Part shown: piece after piece, positions 1 to 8,417 of the stretch | Layout of the letters: each line of letters opens with the position of its first letter | How positions within the stretch are numbered: position 1 is the first letter of the stretch | Assembly (NCBI GenBank): GCA_024636425.1 | Contig: JAGXHB010000205.1 | Span: 1-39,216, forward strand | From: Roseobacter sp. | GTDB taxonomy: Bacteria; Pseudomonadota; Alphaproteobacteria; Rhodobacterales; Rhodobacteraceae | Length of the DNA: 39,216 bases | Direction: 5' to 3' | Made by a program: the position numbers and the translations under genes | The notes under the pieces: generated by a model | Databases searched by the model: none | Told to the model about the DNA's origin: nothing | What the model saw: the letters and a program-made list of their open reading frames with translations, nothing else

Positions 1-59
1 ACCTGCGCCAAAACCTCTATCCGATTCAACTCGCGCTCGCTCATCATCACCCATCCCAT
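1..59 (-). pseudogene. N-terminus of an ISNCY-like transposase, running off the window edge
   Basis: Reverse-strand ATG at 59 gives MGWVMMSERELNRIEVLAQ, resembling the N-terminal motif (M[ST]ERELxRIEVL) of ISNCY-type transposases. Completeness cannot be judged. Confidence 0.55.
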
Positions 60-212
60 GTCCAATCTCCCATTGCTCATTTGAACAAGAGAGTGACACT
101 TCTGCTTTGCTTAGGGGTGACATTATCGCTTTGCGGCTACACAAGTTGTTTTCCCATAAGGTTAATTATGTATTATTATGAATGGGTGGGCTACGATAAG
201 AGGCCGACCCGA

Positions 213-340
213 TCATAACCCCAACGCGTAACCCGCGCCGCGCACCGTTCCAATTCGGTCCGATCAGCCGTGAACCTTCAATGCCTTGCGCAACCGCGCG
301 ATGTGCACGTCCGCGGTGCGCGTGTCGACATAGATATAGC
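213..340 (-). pseudogene. C-terminal remnant of a PhoB/OmpR-type response regulator
   Basis: Reverse-strand reading [40 protein letters not shown]. The DNA-binding winged-helix motif is recognisable and carries one in-frame TGA. Confidence 0.6.
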
Positions 341-519
341 AGCAACGCGACGTACATCGGTCGGTGGCCGAATTGGAAGCCGACATTATGGCCTTCATCG
401 ACGCACACAACGATGACCCAAAGCCATACAAATGGGTCAAATCGGCTAATGAAATCCTCGCTTCCGTGAAACGCTTCTGCCTCAAAACAATGAACCGCAC
501 TTCGATTCCGGGTGATTAG
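340..519 (+). pseudogene. C-terminal remnant of an IS630-family transposase
   Basis: Frame reads QQRDVHRSVAELEADIMAFIDAHNDDPKPYKWVKSANEILASVKRFCLKTMNRTSIPGD*, the typical IS630 transposase C-terminus. An in-frame TAG lies immediately upstream. Confidence 0.75.
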
Positions 520-610
520 AGCGTTTCGACATTTCCGCAAGCACTAAGCGCTTGGCCCGATATGTTACTTCCGTCCGGGGAACACAGGAACAGCACCTTA
601 GCCACCACAT

Positions 611-905
611 CTTCGGGCACACAAAGGGCTCAACAACCGCATAGAGGGTTCGCATCGGCCGCCCCGCAAACGAGAGAAGGTCATGGGTCGGTTCAAATCG
701 ATCCGACAGACGCAAAGGTTCCTCGTGGCCCACGATCAAATCAACACAATGTTTAGGCACCGCCGCTACCGCCTCTCCAACGTCTCATACCGCCTCGCAA
801 GGTCCGATGCCTTCGACCTGCGGCACGGTTATGCGCTCGAAATGACGGCCTGAAAAATCACACTTGGCGACCTTCACAGGTCAGTGTCGTTAAGTTGGCA
901 ATACC
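611..905 (+). mobile_element. 3' remnant of an IS6-family element (transposase C-terminus plus right terminal repeat)
   Basis: 611-853 reads LRAHKGLNNRIEGSHRPPRKREKVMGRFKSIRQTQRFLVAHDQINTMFRHRRYRLSNVSYRLARSDAFDLRHGYALEMTA*, which aligns with the C-terminus of the intact IS6 transposase at 25118-25837. About 50 bp after the stop, 'aagttggcaatacc' (to 905) resembles the terminal repeat of the intact copy. Confidence 0.8.
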
Positions 906-986
906 GGATCGCGACCTCTGAATAAGGGCGGCCCAAAAACCCATGCTTTGGACCGAAATTGACGCTCTCTCCTTTGAGCAGTTACC

Positions 987-1493
987 TCACTGGCCCAGAC
1001 GAACTGCGACAACTTCAATCTCGACAAGCCAAGATGGGTTTGCCAGACCCGCTACCTCGAAGACAGAACGGGTAGGCAGATCTGGTTGGTCCTCGGTGCC
1101 AAAAAACTGCGTATAGCCGTCCATAAAGCCTTGAAAATCCATAGCATCCTCCCCTTCTGGTGCGACGAGATAAGCCTGCATTTTGACTACATCCCCCATA
1201 TCAAGGTCGATCGCAGCGAGTTTTCTCTTGATCGCAGCGAGCACACTTTCGGACTGGGCGGCGGTGTCACCAAACTGTTCGGGCGACCCACTTTCCGCAC
1301 TATCGTCAATCACCTCCGGCACAGTGCCACTTAGGTAAACCAATGTTGCATCCGCAGGAATTTCGACAGCTTGCAGAATCGGGAAATCAGAATCCGGCAA
1401 CCCATGACGGACCACCTCTGAACTCTGAGCGAAGGCTCCCGCTGCGGAAAGCGTCAGCGCAGCGGCGAGGGGGGAGAGCATTTTGTGGATCAT
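987..1493 (-). CDS. RidA (YjgF/YER057c/UK114) family protein with N-terminal signal peptide
   Basis: MIHKMLSPLAAALTLSAAGAFAQSS... is Sec-signal-like. The remainder has a RidA-like pattern (LVYLSGTVPE...AAIKRKLAAIDLDMGDVVKMQAYLV...PTRSVFEVAGLANPSWLVEIEVVAV). ATGA overlap with the upstream cytochrome gene. Confidence 0.85.
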   Translation of the reverse strand: MIHKMLSPLAAALTLSAAGAFAQSSEVVRHGLPDSDFPILQAVEIPADATLVYLSGTVPEVIDDSAESGSPEQFGDTAAQSESVLAAIKRKLAAIDLDMGDVVKMQAYLVAPEGEDAMDFQGFMDGYTQFFGTEDQPDLPTRSVFEVAGLANPSWLVEIEVVAVRLGQ

Positions 1494-2011
1494 TCGTGTT
1501 CCTCCGTATTTTGGTTTACTGGTTCAGCGGGGCGAATACCCGCAACTGCTTCGACCGTCCCATCCGGGTCGTAATCGTTATCTAGGTTTGTCTGAAGGTA
1601 ATCGGTGATGGCAACCACCTGTTCATCATCAAGGAAATGCCCAAGGCTCGGCATTGCTTTCTGCCCGTTGACGATGATGTACGTTGCATAGCCAGCATAT
1701 TCGAGGTTAGGGTTATCTCTCAGTGCCGGATATGCTCCCGCACCGACAGCGCCCGCCCCATCAGTCATATGACAACCGGAACATAGCGACTGGTACAATT
1801 CTTCTCCATCGCTGCTGGTATATTCCTGAACCCATTCTTCACCACCGTCGGCCATCTCGGTCAGGTCACGTTCTTGAGGCCGTGCTTCGGTTTGCGACTG
1901 CTCTGCGGATGACGTCGTTTGACCGGTATCGGAGGGATCGCTGGTTTGTGCCCAGACAGGTTGAGTGCTGAGGGCGCACAGTACTAAAGTTGTGATAAAT
2001 TTCTGTCGCAT
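1490..2011 (-). CDS. exported c-type cytochrome
   Basis: Signal peptide MRQKFITTLVLCALSTQPVWAQ; haem motif CSGCH followed by MTDGAGAVGAGAYPALRDNP; likely Met ligand region QKAMPSLG. Confidence 0.88.
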   Translation of the reverse strand: MRQKFITTLVLCALSTQPVWAQTSDPSDTGQTTSSAEQSQTEARPQERDLTEMADGGEEWVQEYTSSDGEELYQSLCSGCHMTDGAGAVGAGAYPALRDNPNLEYAGYATYIIVNGQKAMPSLGHFLDDEQVVAITDYLQTNLDNDYDPDGTVEAVAGIRPAEPVNQNTEEHE

Positions 2012-2015
2012 TGCT

Positions 2016-3587
2016 TCACCCGTTGATTACCTTGTCATGGAGACGCGAGATTGCGTCGAGGGAAGAGAGAATCGCTCCTTCCTGCCACGCGGGCAGATAG
2101 GACAGATGCTCGCCCGCGCAGACCACGCGGTTATCGATCTTGACCGCTTCATCGTAGTTTTCGCGGTTTTCCCAGACGCCGGAACAGCCGAGAACCCATG
2201 GCACCTTGTGCCAGGCCACACTGACCCCGGTCTTGAATTCCTCCCGATACTGGGGATGGATTTTTTCGCCTTGGCGTAGCGCCCATTCCAGCCGCTCATC
2301 AGGCTGCATTGCGTTGAACTTATAGCTGTTCTCACCACGCCATGTGTACCCGCCCAAAAGGACACCGGGTCCGTCCGACAAATAGCCGGTTGAAGGGTAA
2401 CTGATCTGGCTGATCGCCTGATCGGTATAGCTTATCCCGCCATAGATGTTCTCGTCCTCTTCCCAGAAACGGCGCTTGAACTCCAAGCCCCATTTCGTGG
2501 AGCCGTTATAGTACATCGTGCTGATCGTATCCGCCAAACCACCCGAAAGGTTATGGTCGATCTGTCCAAGGACCGAGAAAGGGATGGTGCAAACGCAATA
2601 GTCCGCGGTACTTGTCTGCGTTCCGCCATCACTGGTATTTTCCCACGTGACGGTTACACCGTTCTCATCTTGCTGCAACGAGACAACTTTTGCGTTGTAT
2701 GTAATGAGATCCCCAACCTCACGCTCAAAACCTCTTGCAATTCCGTCCATGCCACCAACCGGCTGGAACATGGGCGCTTGATGGTCGACAGTCTCGTGCG
2801 TCGCAAGATATTCCCACAGGCGCGACTGGACGATTTGTTGAGGATCAAGCAGGTCGGATGCTTCAGGTTCAGCACCGACACCGCCGCCCGGTTGCTTGCC
2901 ATAACCGCGATAAACGCTTGTTTCCAAGCTTTTCACATATTCATTCTGCTCGTTGAGAGCACCAAAGCTGCGCAGGCTCTCGATCAAGACCTCGCGATCA
3001 TCGCTGCTGACCAGCTTATCAAGATCCCCTTGATTGATCCCTTTGGCCAGCAATTCCGAGACATGGCCGCGATAGTCGCTTTTGATATGGCGCAGGCGTT
3101 GAGGTTTGCCGTCAAAGGCATCGGATTTATGGAGGTAGGAGTTGTAATTCAACTGAATGAAAGGCTCCAGCGGTACTTTCAGCCGTTTGCAATAGTCCAG
3201 CACCGCGTGGTGATCATGCGGCAGGCGCCATGGGCCGGGATTGATGTAATTGCCTTCGGCAAAATCGACATTCTGTGTCGCCCCGCCAAGCTCGGTGAAG
3301 CTGTCACCGGAACGCAGTGTCCAACACCTGCCACCTACCTTTTCGCGAAACTCCAGTACTTCGACCTCGTAGCCAGCAGCGCGCATTTCATAGGCCGCCG
3401 TCAAACCAGCTAGGCCAGCTCCTAGAACAAGCACTTTCGCACCCTGGGGATCGCCATCCAGTTTGATTGGCCCACTGTAGTCGGAGGGTGCCGCATACCC
3501 CATTGACGTCATTGCATGATACATGGCGGTACTACCCGCCGTTGCCCCGATCATGGTCAGTAAGTTTCGGCGTGTGAATTCTGTCAT
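2016..3587 (-). CDS. FAD-dependent amine oxidase/dehydrogenase with Tat-type leader
   Basis: Internal ATG at 3587 gives MTEFTRRNLLTMIGATAGS (twin-arginine). Dinucleotide-binding motif VLVLGAGLAGLTAAYEMRAAGYEVEVLE and C-terminal WQEGAILSSLDAISRL are typical of the flavin amine oxidase family. The ORF track extends to 3656. Confidence 0.85.
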   Translation of the reverse strand: MTEFTRRNLLTMIGATAGSTAMYHAMTSMGYAAPSDYSGPIKLDGDPQGAKVLVLGAGLAGLTAAYEMRAAGYEVEVLEFREKVGGRCWTLRSGDSFTELGGATQNVDFAEGNYINPGPWRLPHDHHAVLDYCKRLKVPLEPFIQLNYNSYLHKSDAFDGKPQRLRHIKSDYRGHVSELLAKGINQGDLDKLVSSDDREVLIESLRSFGALNEQNEYVKSLETSVYRGYGKQPGGGVGAEPEASDLLDPQQIVQSRLWEYLATHETVDHQAPMFQPVGGMDGIARGFEREVGDLITYNAKVVSLQQDENGVTVTWENTSDGGTQTSTADYCVCTIPFSVLGQIDHNLSGGLADTISTMYYNGSTKWGLEFKRRFWEEDENIYGGISYTDQAISQISYPSTGYLSDGPGVLLGGYTWRGENSYKFNAMQPDERLEWALRQGEKIHPQYREEFKTGVSVAWHKVPWVLGCSGVWENRENYDEAVKIDNRVVCAGEHLSYLPAWQEGAILSSLDAISRLHDKVING

Positions 3588-3888
3588 TGGAAGCCCTCTG
3601 CTGCGAAATATCGTGCGCACCAAAAATCTAGGTACTAGCGCCGAAAGCGCACCCACCGGATTAAAGCGCCTAACGGTTTAACCTGCGCGTCAGGCTTATG
3701 TTCCAATGAAACACTGCGGATCGGTGGGAGACCGATAAGCTAAGAAAAGCTTCTTGCTATGATACAAACTGACTATTGCTAATCTTATCAAGTCTTTGCG
3801 CGCGTGGTGTTTGAGATGGCATGGTTTACCACGCATGAGAAACCTGACCCCACGACTTCATTATGGGGTAAAGTCTTTGGGTTAGACC

Positions 3889-4854
3889 CTAAAAATCCAC
3901 CTCGATCGCGATCTTTTGCGCAACAGCCATATCAACAACCGCCGCCGCAACAGCCAGATCCTGCAAGCCCACGCCGGTCCCGTCAAAGAGCGTAATCTGA
4001 TCGGCGCTGATCCGCCCCGCATGGGTCCCGTTTATCACCGCCCCAAGCTGGTGCACATCGCTTTGTGCAATCAGCCCTGCCGCCACCGCATGCTGTGCCT
4101 CGCCGATCGACACCGATTGCGCGACCTCGTCGGTAAAGACCGTCGCCTGCGCCAGAAGCGCCGCCTCGACCTCTTGCTTGCCTTTGGTGTCGGTGCCCAT
4201 GCACGCCAGATGACAGCCCGGCGCCACATGATCGGCCATCAACGACGGGGAAAATGCCGAGGTGATGGAAATGATCACATCCGCCTCGATCATGTCGGGC
4301 AGATCGACCGGCTGAAACGGGATGCCCGCCTCATTGGCGATCTTCTCGATGTTGGGCAGCATTTCAGGATGATAGTTCCAGCCGATTACTTTCGTGAATT
4401 CCCCCTGCTCCAGTGCCGCGCGCAGCTGGAACGTTGCCTGATGGCCCGCCCCCACCATGCCGATCACCCGCGCATCCTTGCGCGCCAGATGTTTGATCGA
4501 CACGGATGACGCCGCCGCCGTGCGCAGGGCGGTCAACAGATTGCCGCCCACCATCGCCCGTACCTTGCCCGTATCGGGATCGAATAGAAACACCGTGGAC
4601 TGGTGATTGATCAGGTCACGCTTTTCCAGGTTGTTCGGCCAATAGCCGCCCGCCTTCAACCCAAGCGTCAGCCCCGCGCGATCAAACCCGCCCTTGAAGC
4701 CATACAGGGCATCCTCGTGGCCGATCGCCTCGCGCACGACGGGAAAGTTATAGGCATCCCCCGCCGCCATGGCGGCAAATACCTGTTCGACGGCATCAAA
4801 AGCAGCGGCGCGGGTCATCAAGTTGGCGATTTCGCATTCAGGGACGATTAGCAT
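3889..4854 (-). CDS. bhcD: iminosuccinate reductase (ornithine cyclodeaminase/mu-crystallin family)
   Basis: Ornithine cyclodeaminase-family sequence (GGNLLTALRTAAASSVSIKHLARKDARVIGMVGAGHQA) as the last gene of a bhcABCD-ordered set. Confidence 0.88.
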   Translation of the reverse strand: MLIVPECEIANLMTRAAAFDAVEQVFAAMAAGDAYNFPVVREAIGHEDALYGFKGGFDRAGLTLGLKAGGYWPNNLEKRDLINHQSTVFLFDPDTGKVRAMVGGNLLTALRTAAASSVSIKHLARKDARVIGMVGAGHQATFQLRAALEQGEFTKVIGWNYHPEMLPNIEKIANEAGIPFQPVDLPDMIEADVIISITSAFSPSLMADHVAPGCHLACMGTDTKGKQEVEAALLAQATVFTDEVAQSVSIGEAQHAVAAGLIAQSDVHQLGAVINGTHAGRISADQITLFDGTGVGLQDLAVAAAVVDMAVAQKIAIEVDF

Positions 4855-4917
4855 TTGGGGGGACTCCGGTCAGTAAGGGATGTGAAGGCGACCGGTTGCC
4901 GCCTTCAACAGATGGTA

Positions 4918-6081
4918 TCAATAGGCCTTTCCGCGCGCCGACACGGGCCACAGGGTTTCAACCTTGTCGCCGCGCACACCGACGTACCAGTCATGCACAT
5001 TGGCAGTTGGATCGCAGTGCCCCGGCACGAGCCGCAACTTATCGCCGACTTTCAGCACGCCATCGGGGTCCGACACCACGCCGTGTTCATCGGAACATTT
5101 GGCGTACTCCACATCAGTGCGGCCAAAGATCACCGGCAACCCGCTGTCGACCGACTGCACCTTCAGGCCCGCATCCACAATCGCCTTGTCAGCCTTGGCG
5201 TGGCTCATGACCTGCGTGAGGATAAAGAACGCGTTTTCCCATTCACCCTGGTCAATCCGCTGGCCTTTGTCGTCCAGTATCCGGCCATAGTCGGCATCCA
5301 TAAATGCATAGGACCCGCATTGCAGTTCGTTATAAACGCCCGAATTAGCCTCAAAGTAATAGCTGCCCGTGCCACCGCCCGAGACCAGATCGCAAGTGAT
5401 CCCTTGCGCCGCCAACCCGTCAACCGCGTCCTTCACCTGCGCGATTGCGATGTCGAGCTTGGCCTTGCGGTCATCAAAGCTGTTCAGATGTTGCATCGCA
5501 CCCTGATAGGCCTGAATCCCCGTAAACTTCAGCCCCTCCGCCGCCTGCACAGCCTTGGCGATCTCGATCACGGCGTCCGTTGTCGTCACGCCGCAACGGC
5601 CCGCGCCGCAATCGATCTCGATCAGCACTTCGATCTGGGTGCCATGCTTGACCGCCGCGGCCGATAATTCAGCCACATTCGCCACATCATCGACACAGAC
5701 GATTGTGCGGGCCCCGAACTTGGGCAGCCGTGCCACCCGGTCGATCTTGGCGGCGTCCCGGACCTGGTTCGAGACCAGAATATCCTTGATCCCGCCCCGT
5801 GCGAACACCTCGGCCTCGGACACCTTCTGACAGCAGACCCCAACGGCCCCGCCCAGCCGTTCCTGCAGCTTGGCCACATCGACCGACTTGTGCATCTTGC
5901 CGTGCACACGGTGGCGCATCCCGTGCGCCCTGGCATAGTCGCCCATCTTGACAATGTTGCGTTCAAGCGCATCCAGATCCAGCACAAGGCAGGGCGTCTG
6001 AATGTCGGCGGCATCCATGCCAGGCAGCGCTGGCACGTCATAGCCCACTTCGAGGCCGTCAAAGTTAACAGGTGCGTTCAT
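4918..6081 (-). CDS. bhcC: beta-hydroxyaspartate aldolase (DSD1/D-threonine aldolase-like)
   Basis: Start MNAPVNFDGLEVGYDVPALPGMDAADIQTPCLVLDLDALERNI at 6081, giving 387 aa. Alanine racemase N-terminal-type PLP fold motif (HRVHGKMHKSVDVAKLQ). Context between bhcB and bhcD. Confidence 0.9.
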   Translation of the reverse strand: MNAPVNFDGLEVGYDVPALPGMDAADIQTPCLVLDLDALERNIVKMGDYARAHGMRHRVHGKMHKSVDVAKLQERLGGAVGVCCQKVSEAEVFARGGIKDILVSNQVRDAAKIDRVARLPKFGARTIVCVDDVANVAELSAAAVKHGTQIEVLIEIDCGAGRCGVTTTDAVIEIAKAVQAAEGLKFTGIQAYQGAMQHLNSFDDRKAKLDIAIAQVKDAVDGLAAQGITCDLVSGGGTGSYYFEANSGVYNELQCGSYAFMDADYGRILDDKGQRIDQGEWENAFFILTQVMSHAKADKAIVDAGLKVQSVDSGLPVIFGRTDVEYAKCSDEHGVVSDPDGVLKVGDKLRLVPGHCDPTANVHDWYVGVRGDKVETLWPVSARGKAY

Positions 6082-6094
6082 GGTTTTGGCTCCT

Positions 6095-7063
6095 TCAATT
6101 GGACCACGGCAGGGCGTCAAGATCGACGTTCCCACCGGTGATGATGATTCCGACCCGCTTGCCCGCGAACCGGTCCTTGTTTGCAAGGATGGTGGCGAGA
6201 GGCACAGCGCTGCTGGCCTCCATCACGATTTTCATACGCTTCCACGTCAGTTTCATGGCCTCCACGATCTGATCTTCGGATGCGGTCAGAATGTCGCTGA
6301 CGTGGTTCGACACGAAATGCCATGTCAGATCCTTCAGGGGCACCTTCAGCCCGTCAGCAATCGTTTCGGGGGCGTCGTCGGCGATGATATGACCGGCGTG
6401 GTAGCTGCGCGCGGCATCGTCGGCCTGTTCCGGCTCGGCGGCAATGATCTGCACCTCTGGTGCCAGATGTGACAACGTCAGGCAGGTGCCAGAGATCATG
6501 CCACCGCCGCCGATAGGGGCCATGACAATATCCAACCCGTCCGTCTGTTCCATCATTTCGCGCGAACAGGTGCCCTGCCCCGCGATCACCCGCGGATCAT
6601 TGTAGGGATGCACAAAATCACCCCTTGTGCGCGCCTGCACCTCGGCAAAGACTGCCTCGCGCGATGTGGTGGACGGGTCGCATTCGGTAATCACGCCGCC
6701 ATATCCGCGCACCGCGTCCTTTTTCGCCTGCGGCGCCGTACGTGGCATTACCACGTTGCACGGGATGCCCCGCCGCCCTGCCGCATAGCTTAACGATAGT
6801 GCGTGGTTACCCGAAGAATGAGTGCAAACGCCGAACTCGACATCGGCCTCGGACAAACCGAACACCGCGTTCGACGCACCGCGCACCTTGAACGCTCCGG
6901 CCTTTTGAAAGTTCTCGCATTTGAAAAACAATTGCGCGCCGGTCAATTCGTTCAGGAACGACGAGGTCAGAACGGGCGTGCGATGGATATATGGCGCAAT
7001 CCGGTCCTGCGCCGCCAGTACGTCGTCAAAGGTCGGGATATACATGGCCGTATCCTTCATCAC
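6095..7063 (-). CDS. bhcB: beta-hydroxyaspartate dehydratase (threonine/serine dehydratase family)
   Basis: PLP motif KCENFQKAGAFKVRGASNAV and GGGGMISG loop; 322 aa; ATGA overlap with bhcA. Confidence 0.9.
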   Translation of the reverse strand: MMKDTAMYIPTFDDVLAAQDRIAPYIHRTPVLTSSFLNELTGAQLFFKCENFQKAGAFKVRGASNAVFGLSEADVEFGVCTHSSGNHALSLSYAAGRRGIPCNVVMPRTAPQAKKDAVRGYGGVITECDPSTTSREAVFAEVQARTRGDFVHPYNDPRVIAGQGTCSREMMEQTDGLDIVMAPIGGGGMISGTCLTLSHLAPEVQIIAAEPEQADDAARSYHAGHIIADDAPETIADGLKVPLKDLTWHFVSNHVSDILTASEDQIVEAMKLTWKRMKIVMEASSAVPLATILANKDRFAGKRVGIIITGGNVDLDALPWSN

Positions 7064-8250
7064 GCCGCGTCCTGCTGACGGGTCGTGCGGTTGACGCGAT
7101 AATACTCCTGCGCCGCCGACACGCCTGAGCCCAGTTGAATATCCAACCCCAGATCAGCCATGCACATTTCCGCCGTGGCAATGCCCGACAGCATCATGAC
7201 ATCCGTTAGGCTGCCCAGGTGACCGATGCGGAACACCTTGCCCGCAACCTCCCCCAAACCCACACCAAAGGCGACGCCGTAGGCATCTGCCGCGTGGCTG
7301 ACGATGCTGGTCGCGTTGAACCCCTCGGGCGTGCGGATGGCGCTGACCGTGTCGGAATAAAGATCCGGGCCCGCCGCGCACAGTTCCAGCCCCCAGGCGC
7401 CCACTGCCGCCCGCACGCCTTCGGCAATCCGGTGATGCCGGGCAAAGACATTGTCCAGCCCCTCGTCCAGCAGCATCCCGCAAGCGGTATTCAAACCGTT
7501 CAGCAGGCCCACTGCAGGCGTGTAGGGATAAGCGTTGTTGGCATAGCCCCTGGCCATGTCATGAACGTCAAAAAAGGTGCGCGGCAGCTTGGCGGTGTTC
7601 GTGGCCTCCATCGCCTTGGCGCTGAACCCGACGATGCCCAGACCAGCAGGCAGCATGAACCCCTTTTGCGATCCGGTCACAGCCACGTCCACGCCCCACT
7701 CATCAAAACGGAAGTCCATCGACCCGATGGACGACACGCCATCAACAAACAGCATGGCAGGGTGATCTGACGCGTTCAGCGCCCGACGGATAGCCCCGAT
7801 GTCCGACCGCACGCCGGTCGCGGTTTCATTATGCGTGGCCAGAACCGCCTTGATCTTGTGGTTTATGTCGGCCGCCAGTATTTCCGCATAGCGCTCCGCA
7901 GGGACGCCCTGGCCCCAGGACGTCTCGACCACTTGGACGTCCAGACCGTGGCGCTGACACATGTCGATCCAACGTTGCGAAAACATACCGTTCCGCGCCG
8001 CCAGCACGGCATCGCCCGCGCTTAGCGTGTTGGTCAACGCCGTTTCCCAGCCGCCTGTGCCGGTTGTCGGGAAGATGAACACCTCGGCACTTGTGCTCTT
8101 CAGCACCCTTTGAACACCGGCGCGAGCCGGATGCAGGATCTTGCCGAACAGCGGCGACCGGTGGTCGATCGTCGGCATGTCGCAGGCCTTGCGCAGGATC
8201 TCGGGGATGTTGGTTGGCCCCGGAATGAAAACTGGGTTCTGAAAGCTCAT
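7060..8250 (-). CDS. bhcA: L-aspartate-glyoxylate aminotransferase (class V)
   Basis: Class-V aminotransferase (FIPGPTNIPEILRKA...TGTGGWETALTNTLSAGD...VTGSQKGFMLPAGLG), 396 aa, first gene of the bhcABCD set. Confidence 0.9.
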   Translation of the reverse strand: MSFQNPVFIPGPTNIPEILRKACDMPTIDHRSPLFGKILHPARAGVQRVLKSTSAEVFIFPTTGTGGWETALTNTLSAGDAVLAARNGMFSQRWIDMCQRHGLDVQVVETSWGQGVPAERYAEILAADINHKIKAVLATHNETATGVRSDIGAIRRALNASDHPAMLFVDGVSSIGSMDFRFDEWGVDVAVTGSQKGFMLPAGLGIVGFSAKAMEATNTAKLPRTFFDVHDMARGYANNAYPYTPAVGLLNGLNTACGMLLDEGLDNVFARHHRIAEGVRAAVGAWGLELCAAGPDLYSDTVSAIRTPEGFNATSIVSHAADAYGVAFGVGLGEVAGKVFRIGHLGSLTDVMMLSGIATAEMCMADLGLDIQLGSGVSAAQEYYRVNRTTRQQDAA

Positions 8251-8307
8251 GTCCGTCTCCTTAATGTGTTGCCCCCACCCTAGAGCAGCAATCGCGCTTA
8301 CCCAATT

Positions 8308-8330
8308 TTTTTGAAATCATTTTTCAAAAA
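8308..8330. promoter_or_regulatory. candidate BhcR (IclR-family) operator
   Basis: Perfect 9-bp inverted repeat TTTTTGAAA-tcatt-TTTCAAAAA in the 8251-8417 intergenic region between bhcA (-) and bhcR (+). The form resembles IclR-family operators. Confidence 0.5.
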
Positions 8331-8417
8331 TGCTATGGTTGAGATAGTCATTCAATATCAATGGCTTGCATTTTTCATACCGTAGAATCAGCTTTCACGT
8401 TAAATCAAAGGCATTAT

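Noticed and set aside
2553-3413. 286-aa plus-strand ORF antisense to the amine oxidase
   Set aside because: Shadow ORF; no recognisable family motif, fully inside a convincing CDS on the other strand. Same reasoning for 10403-11656 (+), 15390-16715 (+), 4855-5667 (+), 20631-21752 (-) and similar.
3804-3995. 63-aa plus-strand ORF with PQQPYQQPPPQQPDP tract
   Set aside because: The proline/glutamine-rich part is the reverse complement of the Ala/Val-rich BhcD C-terminus; compositional artefact.
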